Below, piece after piece: positions 1 to 6,934 of a stretch of 13,005 nucleotides of DNA. The DNA is from DAOTVC01 sp034437215 (lineage in GTDB: Bacteria > Chloroflexota > Anaerolineae > B4-G1 > SLSP01): positions 1 to 13,005 of the forward strand of contig DAOTVC010000067.1 of NCBI GenBank assembly GCA_034437215.1, read 5' to 3'. Every line of letters starts with the position of its first letter. The stretch's first letter is position 1. The position numbers were made by a program, and so were the translations under genes. Under the pieces are notes generated by a model that worked only from the letters and a program-made list of their open reading frames with translations, made no database searches and was not told where the DNA came from.

Positions 1-30
1 GCCCTGTGTCAGTCGTGCTAAGATCGTACT

Positions 31-2676
31 ATGAACGCGCCACTGCTGACCACCAAGTTGTACATTCCGCCGCTGCGCTCTGACCTGGTGCCCCGCGAAC
101 GCCTCCAGGCCCGCCTCGACGAGGGGCTGCACCGGGGACGCACGCTGTCGCTCGTCAGCGCACCGGCAGGATTCGGCAAGACCACCCTCGTCACCTCGTG
201 GATCTACACGACGGCGCGCGAGATTGCCTGGCTGACACTCGACGAGGCTGACAGAGACCCCGTCCGCTTACTGACCTACCTGATCGCTGCGCTGCAACAG
301 GTCGACGGACGGATCGGGCGTGCGCTTCTACCCGTGTTACAGTCGCCGCAGATACCTCCGCTGCAGAATCTCATGACCGCACTGATTAACGATGTGGCGA
401 CCGCCAGTTCCCCGTTTATCCTGGTCCTGGACGATCTGCATCTGGTAGGACAGGATACCGTGGCGCAGATCGGGGGCTTTCTGGTAGAGCACCAGCCTCC
501 TCACATGCACCTCGTCATCACCACGCGAGAGGACCCACCGCTGCCCCTCGTCCGTCTGCGTGCGCGTGGGAAACTGACAGAGCTGCGCGGGCGGGATCTG
601 CGTTTCACGACGGACGAAGCGGCTGCTTTCCTGCAGCGGACCATGGGCCTGGATATCGAGCCCGACGTCGTTCGAGCGCTAGCCGATCGCACGGAAGGTT
701 GGGTCACGGGCCTGCAGCTTGCTGCGATGGGGCTTCAGGATATGAACCTGGATTCCACGCTACAGGTCAATGAACTCACCGGCGACACTCGCCACGTGAT
801 GGATTATCTGCTCACCGAGGTACTCCAGCGGCAGTCACCGGCCTTACGGCAGTTTATGAGCGAGATCGCCGTGCTCGATCGGTTGACGCCGGCGCTCTGT
901 GAGGCCGTGACCGGCCAGACGGAGAGCCGGGCGTTCTTGGCGCAACTCGAGCGCGCCCATGCCTTCCTCGTGCCCCTTGATGGTCAGCGGACGTGGTTTC
1001 GCTACCACCGGCTCTTCGCCGAAGCGCTGCGCGCCCGCTTGTCCCCCGACCGGCAGGCGGTGCTGCACGAGCGAGCTGCGCTCTGGTACGAACGTCAAGG
1101 GCTGCTGCATGACGCTATTCGACATGCCCTCGCCGGCTCTAAGGTGTCTGGCGAAACATCGGAGGCCGAACGTCTGATTGCCGCTGCCGCCGAGAACACG
1201 CTCTTCACCGGGGGCCTGCTCACCTTACGCGGCTGGCTGGAGGCCCTGCCGGCGGCGTCTATTGGGGCCAACAGTGATCTCGCCATCGTCCACGGGTGGA
1301 TCACGGCACTCACCGGCGATATAGCCTCCGCCGAAGGCCTGATCGCCGTCGCGGAGACGACCCTCGATTCAGACAGAGTGCCGGAGGTCCACGGCAAGCT
1401 GCTCGTCCTGCGCAGCTTCATCACCCTCCTGGCCCACCGGGAGTACGAAGCGGCCGTTGCGCTGGCTCAAGAGGCCCTCGGGGTACTCGGGGCTCGTCAC
1501 CAACCCTGGCGCGTCATCGCGTTCTGGATCCTGGCCGAGGCCCTGGAACGCACCCGCCCCATCACCGAGGCTATTGCCGCCTTTCGAGAGGCGCGGGAGG
1601 CGGGACTGGTCTCGACGAACCGGATCTTCGTCGCGACGGTGGAGATGTCCCTGGCCATGGCCTTGAACGCCAACGGGCAGCGCAGGGCGGCGGTCGCGCT
1701 CTGCGAGGAGGCCGTCGCCCGCTACACCGACGAGGAGGGCGAGATATCGCCGCTGGCGAGCCTGATCCTCAGCCGGCTGGGCTGGCTGCACTACGAGGCC
1801 AACCGGCTGGAGCTGGCCCGGCAGTGTCACGAGCGGGCGATTGCCGCCGGCCGGCAGCTGGCTCTCGGCGCCGATATCACCTTCGCTCAGGGGATGGCGG
1901 CGAACACGCTCTACGCTCTGGGGGAGACGAGGGCCGCCCTCGAAGCGTTGCAGGAGGCGTCGGCGTTGGCCGAACAGACCGGCTACACCGACGGGACGTG
2001 GTCGCGCGCCTGGGAGGCCGACATTCATCTTCGGCAGGGAGACGTGGCCTTTGTCGAGCGGTGGGCGCGAGAGATGGGACTCGGCCCGGACGACGAGCCC
2101 AGTTACCTCCGGCTCGACACGCAGCTCACCTACGCCCGGCTCCTTATCGCCCAACAGCGGCTGGAGGACGCCCAATGGTGGCTCTCGCGCCTGGAGAGCT
2201 TCTTTGACGAGCGGGCCCTCCACCGCTGGCGCATCACCGCCCAGATCCTGCTGGCGTCGGTCGCCCTGCAGCGAAAGGACGAGATCACCATCCGCACCCA
2301 CCTCTCAGAGGCGTTGAAGTTGGCCGCACCCCAGAACTACCTCCGCGCCTTTCTGGATGAGGACCCGGCGCTGCTCGAACATCTGCCGAACGTGGCAGAG
2401 ATGGCCCCCGATTTCGTGGACGAGCTCCTCCGCTACGCCCGCGTCCCTACGCCCAAGCAGCCGCTAGCCGCCGAACATCTCGTCGAGCCCTTGAGCGACC
2501 GCGAGCTGGACGTCCTCCCCCTCCTTGCCGCCGGCATGACCAACAAGGAGATCGCCCGGGCGCTCTTCATCGCGCCGGGCACCGTCAAGCAGCACCTCAA
2601 GAGCATCTACGGCAAGCTCCAGGTGCACAACCGCACCGAGGCCGCCAAACGCGCTCAGGAACTCGGCCTGTTGTAA
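31..2676 (+). CDS. ATP-dependent LuxR-family (MalT-like, LAL) transcriptional regulator
   Basis: Large signal-transduction ATPase with a DNA-binding tail, expected to activate transcription when an inducer drives ATP-dependent oligomerisation. The 881-residue length fits the roughly 900-residue MalT/LAL class. The N-terminus has the family opening TTKLYIPP. A Walker A motif APAGFGKTTL lies at residues 44-53 and a Walker B stretch FILVLDDLH at 129-137. A long helical repeat (TPR-like) sensor region covers roughly 370-790. The C-terminal LuxR helix-turn-helix runs from about residue 821 to the end (LSDRELDVLPLLAAG, then TNKEIARALF and GTVKQHLKSIYGKL). An in-frame TAA at 19-21 leaves ATG 31 as the first possible start, although no clear Shine-Dalgarno precedes it. 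The inducer and targets cannot be read from the sequence. No neighbour is an obvious partner, and the following repeat-rich gap separates it from the next gene. Family assignment is secure; function is not. Confidence 0.93.
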   Translation: MNAPLLTTKLYIPPLRSDLVPRERLQARLDEGLHRGRTLSLVSAPAGFGKTTLVTSWIYTTAREIAWLTLDEADRDPVRLLTYLIAALQQVDGRIGRALLPVLQSPQIPPLQNLMTALINDVATASSPFILVLDDLHLVGQDTVAQIGGFLVEHQPPHMHLVITTREDPPLPLVRLRARGKLTELRGRDLRFTTDEAAAFLQRTMGLDIEPDVVRALADRTEGWVTGLQLAAMGLQDMNLDSTLQVNELTGDTRHVMDYLLTEVLQRQSPALRQFMSEIAVLDRLTPALCEAVTGQTESRAFLAQLERAHAFLVPLDGQRTWFRYHRLFAEALRARLSPDRQAVLHERAALWYERQGLLHDAIRHALAGSKVSGETSEAERLIAAAAENTLFTGGLLTLRGWLEALPAASIGANSDLAIVHGWITALTGDIASAEGLIAVAETTLDSDRVPEVHGKLLVLRSFITLLAHREYEAAVALAQEALGVLGARHQPWRVIAFWILAEALERTRPITEAIAAFREAREAGLVSTNRIFVATVEMSLAMALNANGQRRAAVALCEEAVARYTDEEGEISPLASLILSRLGWLHYEANRLELARQCHERAIAAGRQLALGADITFAQGMAANTLYALGETRAALEALQEASALAEQTGYTDGTWSRAWEADIHLRQGDVAFVERWAREMGLGPDDEPSYLRLDTQLTYARLLIAQQRLEDAQWWLSRLESFFDERALHRWRITAQILLASVALQRKDEITIRTHLSEALKLAAPQNYLRAFLDEDPALLEHLPNVAEMAPDFVDELLRYARVPTPKQPLAAEHLVEPLSDRELDVLPLLAAGMTNKEIARALFIAPGTVKQHLKSIYGKLQVHNRTEAAKRAQELGLL

Positions 2677-2700
2677 CCTTCGAGCCTCCTGAAAAAAATC

Positions 2701-2800
2701 TTTTACCACGGAGGGCACAGAGGTTTTATCTTAAACAAAACTAACTGCACGCTTAATTTTTATAAAACTCCGTGATTTTCCCCGTGTTCTCTGTGGTGAA
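2701..2800. repeat. Inverted pair of 'ACCACGGAG / CACAGAG' dispersed-type repeats
   Basis: The left copy (2705-2723) reads ACCACGGAGGGCACAGAGG. The right copy, read on the minus strand from 2800 back to about 2782, starts TTCACCACAGAGAACACGG, so the two are diverged inverted copies of one motif. A perfect 7-bp pairing CACGGAG (2707-2713) with CTCCGTG (2768-2774) also exists. From memory, motifs of this 'accacagagaacacggag' type are scattered through intergenic DNA of many environmental bacteria. Their function is not known to me. Confidence 0.6.
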
Positions 2801-2975
2801 TCTCCCTTTTTGCAGGGGAGTCACCTTTCCTTCTGAATACCCCCTTCGAATACCCCATCCGGGGCATGACCCACACCCTCCTAACACGGATAATGAGATC
2901 GTGGCGCGACGAAGCGCCCAATTCCATCTCATAAGGAGACACCGGTGCTTGCGCACACCATCCAAGCACGAAAAT

Positions 2976-3035
2976 GGTTCGTAGTAGGCACTTCAGTGCC
3001 GTAAAGCAACGGCGATGAATCGCCTACTACAAACC
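2976..3035. repeat. Three-armed palindromic repeat (Y-shaped fold)
   Basis: The outer arms GTAGTAGGC (2981-2989) and GCCTACTAC (3022-3030) are perfect. They extend to 14 bp with one mismatch (GGTT at the left end, AACC at the right). Inside are two perfect 14-base palindromes, GGCACTTCAGTGCC (2987-3000) and GGCGATGAATCGCC (3011-3024), joined by GTAAAGCAAC. The inner hairpins share their GGC/GCC ends with the outer stem, so either a long stem or two short hairpins can form. The compact symmetric design suggests a REP-like mobile repeat. It ends 23 bases before the next start codon. Confidence 0.75.
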
Positions 3036-3058
3036 CAAGCCTATTTTCCAGGGAGCGT

Positions 3059-3478
3059 ATGCGTAAAAATACCCGATCAGAAAATGACAGAGTTCCCCGG
3101 ATAGACCGCAGGTCGTTTCTGTGGCTGCTTCTGGCCGGTCTGCTGTTACCCTTTTCCAATGGCGCCACGTTGATTCCCATCGCCGCTTGGTTGGGGCCGC
3201 TCTTCCTCGTGCGCTTCCTGCGCACGCGCCGGGCCCTGCCCGGTCTGCTGCTCGGCTACCTCGTCAACGCGGCGGCCTTCTACATTCAGTGGCGCAGCGC
3301 TTTCCTCGACGCCGGCGCCATCTTTGGGCTCTACTCGGCGGCCTTCGGGCTGCTCGTCTACCTGCCCTACGTCGCGGACCGGCTGCTTCACCCGCACGTC
3401 AGGGGCTTCGCCTCCAGCCTGATCCTGACGGCCCTCTTTCTGGTCAAGGCGCTTGGTGGACGCAAGGCGCACCCTTGA
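3059..3478 (+). CDS. Short integral membrane protein, possible truncated remnant of an Lnt/CN-hydrolase-like protein
   Basis: A 139-residue protein with a basic N-terminus (about residues 1-18) and four to five hydrophobic segments near 20-37, 38-54, 60-77, 82-105 and 115-131, hence a membrane protein. The opening hydrophobic block, rich in LLAGLLLPFSNG and IAAWLGPLFLVRFLRT, recalls the N-terminal membrane half of apolipoprotein N-acyltransferase-like carbon-nitrogen hydrolases, which are usually about 500 residues long. No catalytic hydrolase domain follows. The frame stops after a hydrophilic GGRKAHP end, and the MerR promoter region begins within about 40 bases. AGGGAG lies 3 bases before ATG 3059, somewhat close. 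It could be a decayed gene or a genuine small membrane protein. The homology is remembered, not searched. Confidence 0.5.
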   Translation: MRKNTRSENDRVPRIDRRSFLWLLLAGLLLPFSNGATLIPIAAWLGPLFLVRFLRTRRALPGLLLGYLVNAAAFYIQWRSAFLDAGAIFGLYSAAFGLLVYLPYVADRLLHPHVRGFASSLILTALFLVKALGGRKAHP

Positions 3479-3510
3479 GCCAACACCGGTGGAACTGCCC
3501 GCGAAGTTCG

Positions 3511-3518
3511 TGTACAAT
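3511..3518 (+). promoter_or_regulatory. Possible -10 element for the MerR gene
   Basis: TACAAT at 3513-3518 sits about 58 bases before the MerR start codon and just after the preceding gene ends. The best -35 at 17-bp spacing (3490-3495, TGGAAC) is poor, so this is a weak call. No MerR-type dyad is visible here, so autoregulation is not supported. Confidence 0.3.
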
Positions 3519-3575
3519 CTAAAGTAAGAACTGACCGCTGGATCCACTGCGTGACAAAGATAGGGGCAGGGAGCA

Positions 3576-4421
3576 ATGTACAAGATCGGAGACTTCTCGC
3601 AGATGGGACAGGTTTCTGTGCGCATGCTGCGCCACTACGATAAGCTCGGGCTGCTGAACCCCGCGCACACCGACGAGTGGACGGGTTATCGCTACTACAC
3701 CCTGGACCAGCTGCCCCGCCTGCACCGCATCCTGGCCCTACGCGACCTCGGGCTCTCACTGGAGCAGGTAGGAGACCTCCTGGATGAGCCGCAGACCGAC
3801 GACTATCTCTACGAGCTGCTGCAGACCAAGCGGCGGGCGCTCGAGCAGCAGTTAGCAGAGGAACAGGCGCGCCTGGACCGCGTCGCCGCCCGCCTGCACC
3901 AGATCGAGCGGGTGCACGAACCCGTTCCCTACGACGTGGCCCTGAAAGAGCTGCCGGCCCAGCGTATCATCGCCATCCGCGAGGTCGTGCCCCACCTATT
4001 GCAGACGGGCGCCGCCCGGGATCGCATCCTCAGGCACCTGTACGCCACCCTGGACGCCTACCACATCATTCCCGGCGTCGAGATGGCCATCTACCACCTG
4101 CAAGCCTACACCGAGGAGAACATCGACATGTCCCTGGCGGTGGAGGTCGCCCCCGACGTCGAGCTGCCGTCCGCGGAAAGCACCCTCCACCTCTACAGCC
4201 TAGCTCCGGCTCCCCTGGCCGCCAGCGTTGTCCACAACGGTGACATGCGGGACCTCTCCGACGTCGCGGCCAACCTCTTTCGCTGGCTGGGCATGAACGG
4301 CTACGCCGGCGCCGGTGACTCCCGGGAACTCCATCTCTTTGGACGCGAGCTGGATTGGTGCGCCAACAACTTCGTCGACAACGTCGTCGTCGAGTTTCTG
4401 ATCCCCATCGAAAAGCTGTAA
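3576..4421 (+). CDS. MerR-family transcriptional regulator with GyrI-like effector-binding domain
   Basis: A 281-residue regulator of the BmrR/TipA-like group that senses small hydrophobic or cationic compounds and untwists promoters with overlong spacers. The winged helix-turn-helix occupies residues 1-70 and shows family landmarks: YKIGDFSQ, SVRMLRHYDKLGLL, TGYRYYTLDQL and LGLSLEQV. A charged helix forming the dimer coiled coil spans about 76-113. The GyrI-like ligand domain runs from about 119 (YDVALKELPAQRIIAIRE) to the end, closing with VEFLIPIEKL. Its glutamate at 273 sits where related drug sensors carry an acidic ligand-binding residue. Purine-rich AGGGAG precedes ATG 3576. The next gene, a Tat-exported nitroreductase, has a promoter with exactly the MerR layout, so that gene is the likely target. 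The actual effector is unknown. Confidence 0.93.
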   Translation: MYKIGDFSQMGQVSVRMLRHYDKLGLLNPAHTDEWTGYRYYTLDQLPRLHRILALRDLGLSLEQVGDLLDEPQTDDYLYELLQTKRRALEQQLAEEQARLDRVAARLHQIERVHEPVPYDVALKELPAQRIIAIREVVPHLLQTGAARDRILRHLYATLDAYHIIPGVEMAIYHLQAYTEENIDMSLAVEVAPDVELPSAESTLHLYSLAPAPLAASVVHNGDMRDLSDVAANLFRWLGMNGYAGAGDSRELHLFGRELDWCANNFVDNVVVEFLIPIEKL

Positions 4422-4599
4422 CCGCAACGCCTACGTCGCACACCAAGCGTCTGTAAGAAAACAACTTCCCGACGGCGGATGCGCGTGTGCCGCAGTGATC
4501 CTCTGGAAGTGCTGGAGGCACGCAGACCTCAAACGCGCCCGGAGGAGCCGTTTCATCCCGACTTCAGGAAGTGCGGAAAGTTATACTTTTACGAACCCT

Positions 4600-4635
4600 A
4601 AGGGCTGAGGTCGGCCTAAACCTCAGCCCTTTTTC
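4600..4635 (+). terminator. Rho-independent terminator downstream of the MerR gene
   Basis: The perfect stem AGGGCTGAGG (4601-4610) / CCTCAGCCCT (4621-4630) can be extended by one A-T pair at each end. Its loop is about 8-10 bases and it is followed by TTTTCCTTT. It lies about 180 bases after the MerR stop and 19 bases before the next -35 box, so it insulates the nitroreductase promoter. The 4422-4599 stretch before it holds no gene that I can support. Confidence 0.85.
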
Positions 4636-4653
4636 CTTTCCGAAAATTCCCCC

Positions 4654-4684
4654 TTGACTCTGACACTGTGTCAGACTCTACAAT
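4654..4684 (+). promoter_or_regulatory. MerR-type promoter/operator of the nitroreductase gene
   Basis: The -35 TTGACT (4654-4659) and -10 TACAAT (4679-4684) are separated by 19 bp instead of the usual 17. Between them lies the perfect dyad TCTGACAC-T-GTGTCAGA (4659-4675). Two more matching pairs (GA/TC) lie outside one mismatch. MerR-family activators are known to bind such a dyad in a 19-20 bp spacer and realign the two boxes. The Shine-Dalgarno GGGAGAGG follows at 4713-4720. Confidence 0.85.
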
Positions 4685-4726
4685 AAGAACGCTGGAGAGA
4701 AGATCAGAGAAAGGGAGAGGGTGAGC

Positions 4727-5923
4727 ATGGCAGCAAAGAGGATGACGCGACGCAGGTTCTTACAGTACTTTGGAGTTACCACCGTTGCCGTAGCCGGCGG
4801 CCTGGTATGGCGTGCTGCCGACCAGGGCGTCTTCGACGCAGGCGAGGGTCCGGCCTTCGAGGCCTGGGAGACCTGGCGCACCGACATGTCGGAGGGACCG
4901 CTGGCCCTCGTACGGGCCGGCATTCTGGCGGCCAATCCTCACAACACTCAACCCTGGCTCTTCCGGATCACGCCGCAGACGATCGAGCTCTACGCCGATA
5001 CGCAGCGCCACCTGGGGACCATGGACCCCTTCCTGCGAGAGATGCACCTCGGGCTGGGCTGCGCCGTGGAGAACATGGTGCTGGCCGCCGAGGCGTTCGG
5101 CTACGAGGTCGATCTCTCCCTCGAGAAAGGTCGGCTGAGCGCGGATCTGGCCGGCACAGGGATGCGCCGGGTCGCGACGCTGGCGCTCGCCCCGGCCTCG
5201 CGCCGGCCGCCGGATCTCTACGAGGCCATCCCCAACCGCCGTACCAACCGCTATCCCTACACGGGTGAGGCGCTGGCGGACGGAGTGCCGAACCGGCTCC
5301 AGGAACTGAACACCGACGACGACGTGCGCATCTTCCTCTATCCCGCCGGCAGTCCCGCTTTCGAAGAGCTGAAGGAGGGGACGGAAACCGGCGTCCGGTT
5401 TATCGTCAATGATGAGCAGATGGCGCACGACAGTTATGCCTGGTTCCCACTGTCGTGGGACGAGATGCAGCGCGACAAGGCCGGAATATACATCGATACG
5501 GCCGGCGTCTCACCTCTACTACGGACCGTTGTGAAGATGGTGCCCGGCATGCCCAGCCAGAGCGCGGTCGATAGCAGCTGGGTGACCGATACCACCCACC
5601 AGATGGAGACCGCCTCCGCCGTGGGCATCATCGCCGTGCGGTCCTTATACGACGTGCCCCAGACCCTACGTGCCGGGCGGCTGTGGCAGCGCATCCACCT
5701 GTCGGGCACCGCCTTGGGGCTGGCCCTGCAGCCCCACAACGAGATGCCGGAGGTGGTGGACCGGGAGCGACAGCTGGACCTGTCACCGCGCATGGCAGAA
5801 CGTCTGGCCGGCATCACCCGCGACGCATCCTGGCACCCCACTTTCATCTTCCGCCTGGGCAGATCGACGGTCCATCCCCTGCCCAGCCCTCGCCGCCCTG
5901 TAACCGACGTCGTCCTGAGTTAG
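4727..5923 (+). CDS. Tat-exported Acg-family FMN-binding nitroreductase-like protein
   Basis: A 398-residue protein with a twin-arginine signal: TRRRFLQYFG, a hydrophobic stretch VTTVAVAGGLVW, then a charged mature part. It is therefore expected to be exported folded with its flavin. The mature part matches the Acg-type nitroreductase family, with ILAANPHNTQPW as the flavin-site signature near the start of the domain and a C-terminal SPRRPVTDVV typical of the family. Family members bind FMN and reduce nitro or quinone compounds, or merely sequester flavin; which applies here is unknown. GTG 4721 is also in frame, but the Shine-Dalgarno GGGAGAGG ends right against it, so ATG 4727 with 6-base spacing is the better start. 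The gene stands alone behind a MerR-type promoter, consistent with induction by a toxic compound sensed by the MerR protein encoded upstream. Confidence 0.88.
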   Translation: MAAKRMTRRRFLQYFGVTTVAVAGGLVWRAADQGVFDAGEGPAFEAWETWRTDMSEGPLALVRAGILAANPHNTQPWLFRITPQTIELYADTQRHLGTMDPFLREMHLGLGCAVENMVLAAEAFGYEVDLSLEKGRLSADLAGTGMRRVATLALAPASRRPPDLYEAIPNRRTNRYPYTGEALADGVPNRLQELNTDDDVRIFLYPAGSPAFEELKEGTETGVRFIVNDEQMAHDSYAWFPLSWDEMQRDKAGIYIDTAGVSPLLRTVVKMVPGMPSQSAVDSSWVTDTTHQMETASAVGIIAVRSLYDVPQTLRAGRLWQRIHLSGTALGLALQPHNEMPEVVDRERQLDLSPRMAERLAGITRDASWHPTFIFRLGRSTVHPLPSPRRPVTDVVLS

Positions 5924-5985
5924 GTGTCTCTGTTTGTCCGTTTTGATCGACGTCCTGATTCATCGTTCGCGTGAAAGAAGGTCGA

Positions 5986-6083
5986 AAAAATCGGAGTTTT
6001 CAGAATCATACGACTAAATGTAACGCTTGACGCTACCATGAAGTCGACAAGTAGTAGTACCACGTGCTAAAACTCCGATTTTT
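5986..6083. repeat. Perfect 15-bp inverted repeat flanking 68 bp
   Basis: AAAAATCGGAGTTTT (5986-6000) is the exact reverse complement of AAAACTCCGATTTTT (6069-6083). Both arms are followed by CAG. The 68 bases between contain a weak promoter-like TTGACG (6027-6032). No target-site duplication is visible at the outer ends. It may be a very small MITE-like element or a long-range hairpin in the leader of the next gene, whose ribosome-binding site begins 21 bases after the right arm. Confidence 0.75.
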
Positions 6084-6103
6084 CAGTGAAGCCAAACTTA
6101 TCC

Positions 6104-6110
6104 AGGAGGA
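6104..6110 (+). promoter_or_regulatory. Strong Shine-Dalgarno that decides the start of the membrane protein gene
   Basis: AGGAGGA lies just before two consecutive ATG codons (6113 and 6116). A longer frame opening at GTG 6086 would place this site inside the coding region, so the longer start is unlikely. Spacing favours ATG 6116. Confidence 0.8.
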
Positions 6111-6115
6111 AAATG

Positions 6116-6853
6116 ATGACTGCTACAGCTCGTGTCCCGGTTCGTGGAGGTGTGGAGGGTGACTCCCGTCCCCTCAACCGTACGACGGTCGTCCTGTTGA
6201 TCGTCGAGTTCCTGCTGATCTTCGCCCCACAGATCATTCTGGGGGCGGCCCTCAACTGGCCTGCCAGCCTGGACGAACCCGCCGGCGTCAACCTGCCCCT
6301 GATCCTGGAGCAGTACCCGGCCATGATGATCGGCTACGCCTTCTACCTCGTCTACTCCCTGCTCTTCTGGCCGGTGGCCTACCTGACGGGCCGCGTCATC
6401 GTGGGGGAGGACGTCGAGAACGCACTCTTCCGCGTGGCCGGCGGCTTCGCGGCCCTGTCGGCTCTGGCCCGCGCGCTGGGCATCGTGCGCTGGCTCTTCA
6501 CCATGCCGGTCCTGGCCCGGCTCTACACCGCTCCCGGCGCCTCGAGCGAACTGCAGGCGAGCATCAGCATGGTCTACGAGATGCTGAACAGTTACGCCGG
6601 CGGGGTGGGCGAGCTGCTGGGCGTGAATCTCTTCGCCGCCATCTGGCTGGCGCTGATCGGTCTGCTGATCCTTCGCAAGGCCGACTGGCCGAACTGGCTG
6701 GGTGCCTTCGGCTTCGTGGCCGCCGCTTCCCTCTTTTCGAATCTCCTGGAGGCCGTGGGGGTCGACATGGGACCGATGATCGTCCTGGCGGTGGTCCTGC
6801 TCCACTTCTGGATGCTCGCGGCCGCGATCGTTATCTGGCGTAAGAGGGTATAA
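6116..6853 (+). CDS. Polytopic membrane protein, DUF4386-like
   Basis: About 245 residues with roughly six hydrophobic segments: TVVLLIVEFLLIFAPQIILGAA, MMIGYAFYLVYSLLFWPVAYL, FAALSALARALGIVRWLF, LLGVNLFAAIWLALIGLLIL, WLGAFGFVAAASLFSNLLEAVG and a closing MIVLAVVLLHFWMLAAAIVIW. The N-terminus is hydrophilic and the tail is basic (RKRV), as in inner-membrane proteins. The ARALGIVRWLFTMPVLARLY stretch and overall layout recall DUF4386 proteins, a family of unknown function. This is a memory-based match. No catalytic motif is visible. It is preceded by the 15-bp inverted repeat and followed by two hairpins, so it is probably transcribed alone. ATG 6113 is an equally legal start two residues from the N-terminus given here as one codon upstream. 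Confidence 0.7.
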   Translation: MTATARVPVRGGVEGDSRPLNRTTVVLLIVEFLLIFAPQIILGAALNWPASLDEPAGVNLPLILEQYPAMMIGYAFYLVYSLLFWPVAYLTGRVIVGEDVENALFRVAGGFAALSALARALGIVRWLFTMPVLARLYTAPGASSELQASISMVYEMLNSYAGGVGELLGVNLFAAIWLALIGLLILRKADWPNWLGAFGFVAAASLFSNLLEAVGVDMGPMIVLAVVLLHFWMLAAAIVIWRKRV

Positions 6854-6891
6854 TTCAGCTTGATATGCTTCAGGTGAGTTAAGTTGAAGCG

Positions 6892-6930
6892 TGAAACGTA
6901 AAGCGTGAGATCCTCACGTTTTACGTTTCA
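6892..6930. repeat. Long hairpin: 18-bp arms, 3-base loop
   Basis: TGAAACGTAAAGCGTGAG (6892-6909) pairs with CTCACGTTTTACGTTTCA (6913-6930) at 17 of 18 positions around an ATC loop. No U-tract follows, so it is not a standard terminator, although it lies 39 bases after the membrane protein's stop. It looks like a dispersed palindromic repeat; in RNA it could protect a 3' end. Confidence 0.75.
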
Positions 6931-6934
6931 GCCG

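Larger units (their letters stand above)
2677..3058. other. Intergenic region made of several palindromic repeats
   Basis: There is no credible gene in these 382 bases; the short reading frames here merely translate repeats. The order is: an inverted pair of ACCACGGAG-type repeats (2701-2800); a tandem GAATACCCC at 2835-2843 and 2848-2856, period 13; a nested stem with outer arms ATGAGAT/ATCTCAT (2893-2899, 2926-2932) and inner arms GGCGC/GCGCC (2903-2907, 2914-2918); a GTGCTT/AAGCAC pair (2945-2950, 2964-2969); and a three-armed repeat (2976-3035). No convincing promoter or U-tract terminator was found. Confidence 0.7.

Noticed and set aside
1369..2301. 310-codon minus-strand frame and a 303-codon + frame (1296-2207) inside the LuxR-type gene
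   Set aside because: Shadow frames of the 881-residue regulator; the translations are low-complexity and rich in Arg, Gly and Pro.
2753..2969. Short minus-strand frames reading like FTTENTGKITE
   Set aside because: They are translations of the ACCACAGAGAACACGG-type repeat, a common source of false small genes.
2976..3035. The three-armed repeat as a tRNA
   Set aside because: Arm lengths, missing anticodon-arm geometry, absent T-loop consensus and near-perfect symmetry do not fit a tRNA.
4721..4726. GTG 4721 as the start of the nitroreductase
   Set aside because: The Shine-Dalgarno ends immediately before it; ATG 4727 has proper spacing and keeps the Tat signal.
6027..6057. TTGACG ... TAGTAG with 19-bp spacing as a second MerR promoter
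   Set aside because: The spacer shows no convincing dyad and no similarity to the 4659-4675 dyad; the -10 is poor.
6086..6112. GTG 6086 as the start of the DUF4386-like gene
   Set aside because: It would place AGGAGGA (6104-6110) inside the gene; the ATG codons at 6113/6116 fit the site better.
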